Shown here in pieces: positions 63,511 through 64,000 of a stretch of DNA of 64,000 bases; within the stretch, counting starts at the first letter, position 1, and each line of letters begins with the position of its first letter. The translations under genes were made by a program, and so were the position numbers. Below the pieces are notes generated by a model. That model was not told where the DNA came from. It saw nothing but the letters and a program-made list of their open reading frames with translations, and searched no databases. Source of the DNA: Vibrio splendidus (lineage in GTDB: Bacteria > Pseudomonadota > Gammaproteobacteria > Enterobacterales > Vibrionaceae). The stretch lies in NCBI RefSeq assembly GCF_003345295.1, contig NZ_CP031055.1, forward strand, positions 2,666,001 to 2,730,000, given 5' to 3'.

Positions 63511-64000
63511 ATGGCCAAAGTTTCACTGGAAAAAGAAAAAATTAAAATTCTACTTCTAGAGGGTCTTCACCCTTCTTCTGTAGAAGTACTGCAAGCCGCT
63601 GGTTACACAAACATTGAGTACCATAAAGGCTCACTACCTGAAGATGAACTTCTTGAAGCAGTGAAAGATGCTCATTTCATTGGTATCCGTTCTCGCACCA
63701 ACATCTCCCAAGAAGTTATTGATGCAGCTGAAAAGCTAGTTGCAGTCGGTTGTTTCTGTATTGGTACTAACCAAGTTAACCTTCAAGCGGCAGCAAAACG
63801 CGGTATACCTGTTTTCAATGCACCGTTCTCAAATACTCGAAGCGTTGCTGAGCTAGTTCTTGGTCAAGTTCTATTGCTACTACGCGGTATCCCAGAGAAG
63901 AATGCTCTTGCTCACCGTGGTATCTGGAAAAAGAGTGCTGACAACTCTTACGAAGCTCGTGGTAAGCGTTTAGGTATTATTGGCTACGGTCACATTGGTA
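63511..64000 (+). CDS. serA: D-3-phosphoglycerate dehydrogenase (3' end cut off)
   Basis: First step of serine synthesis, NAD-dependent. The visible 163 residues include KILLLEGLHPSSVEVL at the N terminus, IGIRSRTNISQEV, VGCFCIGTNQVN and the beginning of the NAD-binding GKRLGIIGYGHIG, where the window ends. AAGGACGAG precedes the ATG. The last roughly 245 residues, including the regulatory ACT domain, lie outside. Confidence 0.96.
   Translation, partial: MAKVSLEKEKIKILLLEGLHPSSVEVLQAAGYTNIEYHKGSLPEDELLEAVKDAHFIGIRSRTNISQEVIDAAEKLVAVGCFCIGTNQVNLQAAAKRGIPVFNAPFSNTRSVAELVLGQVLLLLRGIPEKNALAHRGIWKKSADNSYEARGKRLGIIGYGHIG

Overview
The window reads as core chromosome of a Vibrio, most likely of the Splendidus clade. 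This rests on gene order (oadGAB, tRNA-Arg/Ser array, csrA, monofunctional aspartokinase, alaS, recA, mutS, rpoS), the type of proteins (VarS/BarA kinase, LuxS, Na+-pumping oxaloacetate decarboxylase) and short palindromic intergenic repeats. No phage, insertion sequence, integron, CRISPR or defence island was seen. Almost every gene is a recognisable housekeeping gene, so the points of interest are mainly intergenic or are gene lesions.

Layout. 1-3.9 kb: ffh (cut by the window edge) facing away from ypjD and yfjD. 4-11.1 kb: a minus-strand run of an MDR oxidoreductase, yqaA, an M16 protease, gshA, a lysozyme-like lipoprotein and luxS. 11.3-14.6 kb: oadGAB with a clear promoter and terminator. 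14.9-16.5 kb: eight tRNA-Arg(ACG) and two tRNA-Ser(GCT) genes under one strong promoter, the Arg genes arranged as about 160/178-bp tandem units. 16.9-23.2 kb: csrA, a frameshifted aspartokinase, alaS, recA (SOS box inside the promoter) and pncC. 23.3-32 kb: mutS facing the stationary-phase/isoprenoid cluster ftsB-ispD-ispF-truD-surE-pcm-nlpD-rpoS. 32.4-40.4 kb: eno, pyrG, mazG, relA, rlmD. 40.5-43.3 kb: barA. 43.4-52.8 kb: the rpoE-rseABC-lepA-lepB-rnc-era-recO-pdxJ-acpS supercluster headed by a sigma-E type promoter. 53.1-57.1 kb: nadB, ygfX/sdhE, ygfZ and a YbaK-like deacylase. 57.1-58 kb: a gene-poor stretch with a candidate small RNA, a structured leader and a conserved-looking 68-aa protein. 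58-61 kb: ubiI, ubiH, ygfB. 61.3-64 kb: zapA, 6S RNA, fau, rpiA and the start of serA.

Several regulators of stress and growth phase lie together: BarA feeds the Csr system whose output CsrA is also here, RelA makes ppGpp, RpoS and RpoE are alternative sigma factors with their neighbours or anti-sigma factors, 6S RNA sequesters RNA polymerase, and LuxS makes autoinducer-2. The most notable anomalies are a one-base frameshift in the aspartokinase gene, absence of recX between recA and alaS, a three-copy REP-like element between ftsB and eno, four tandem AACGTTAAC-type repeats ahead of rpiA, and the unexplained structured region at 57.1-57.7 kb.
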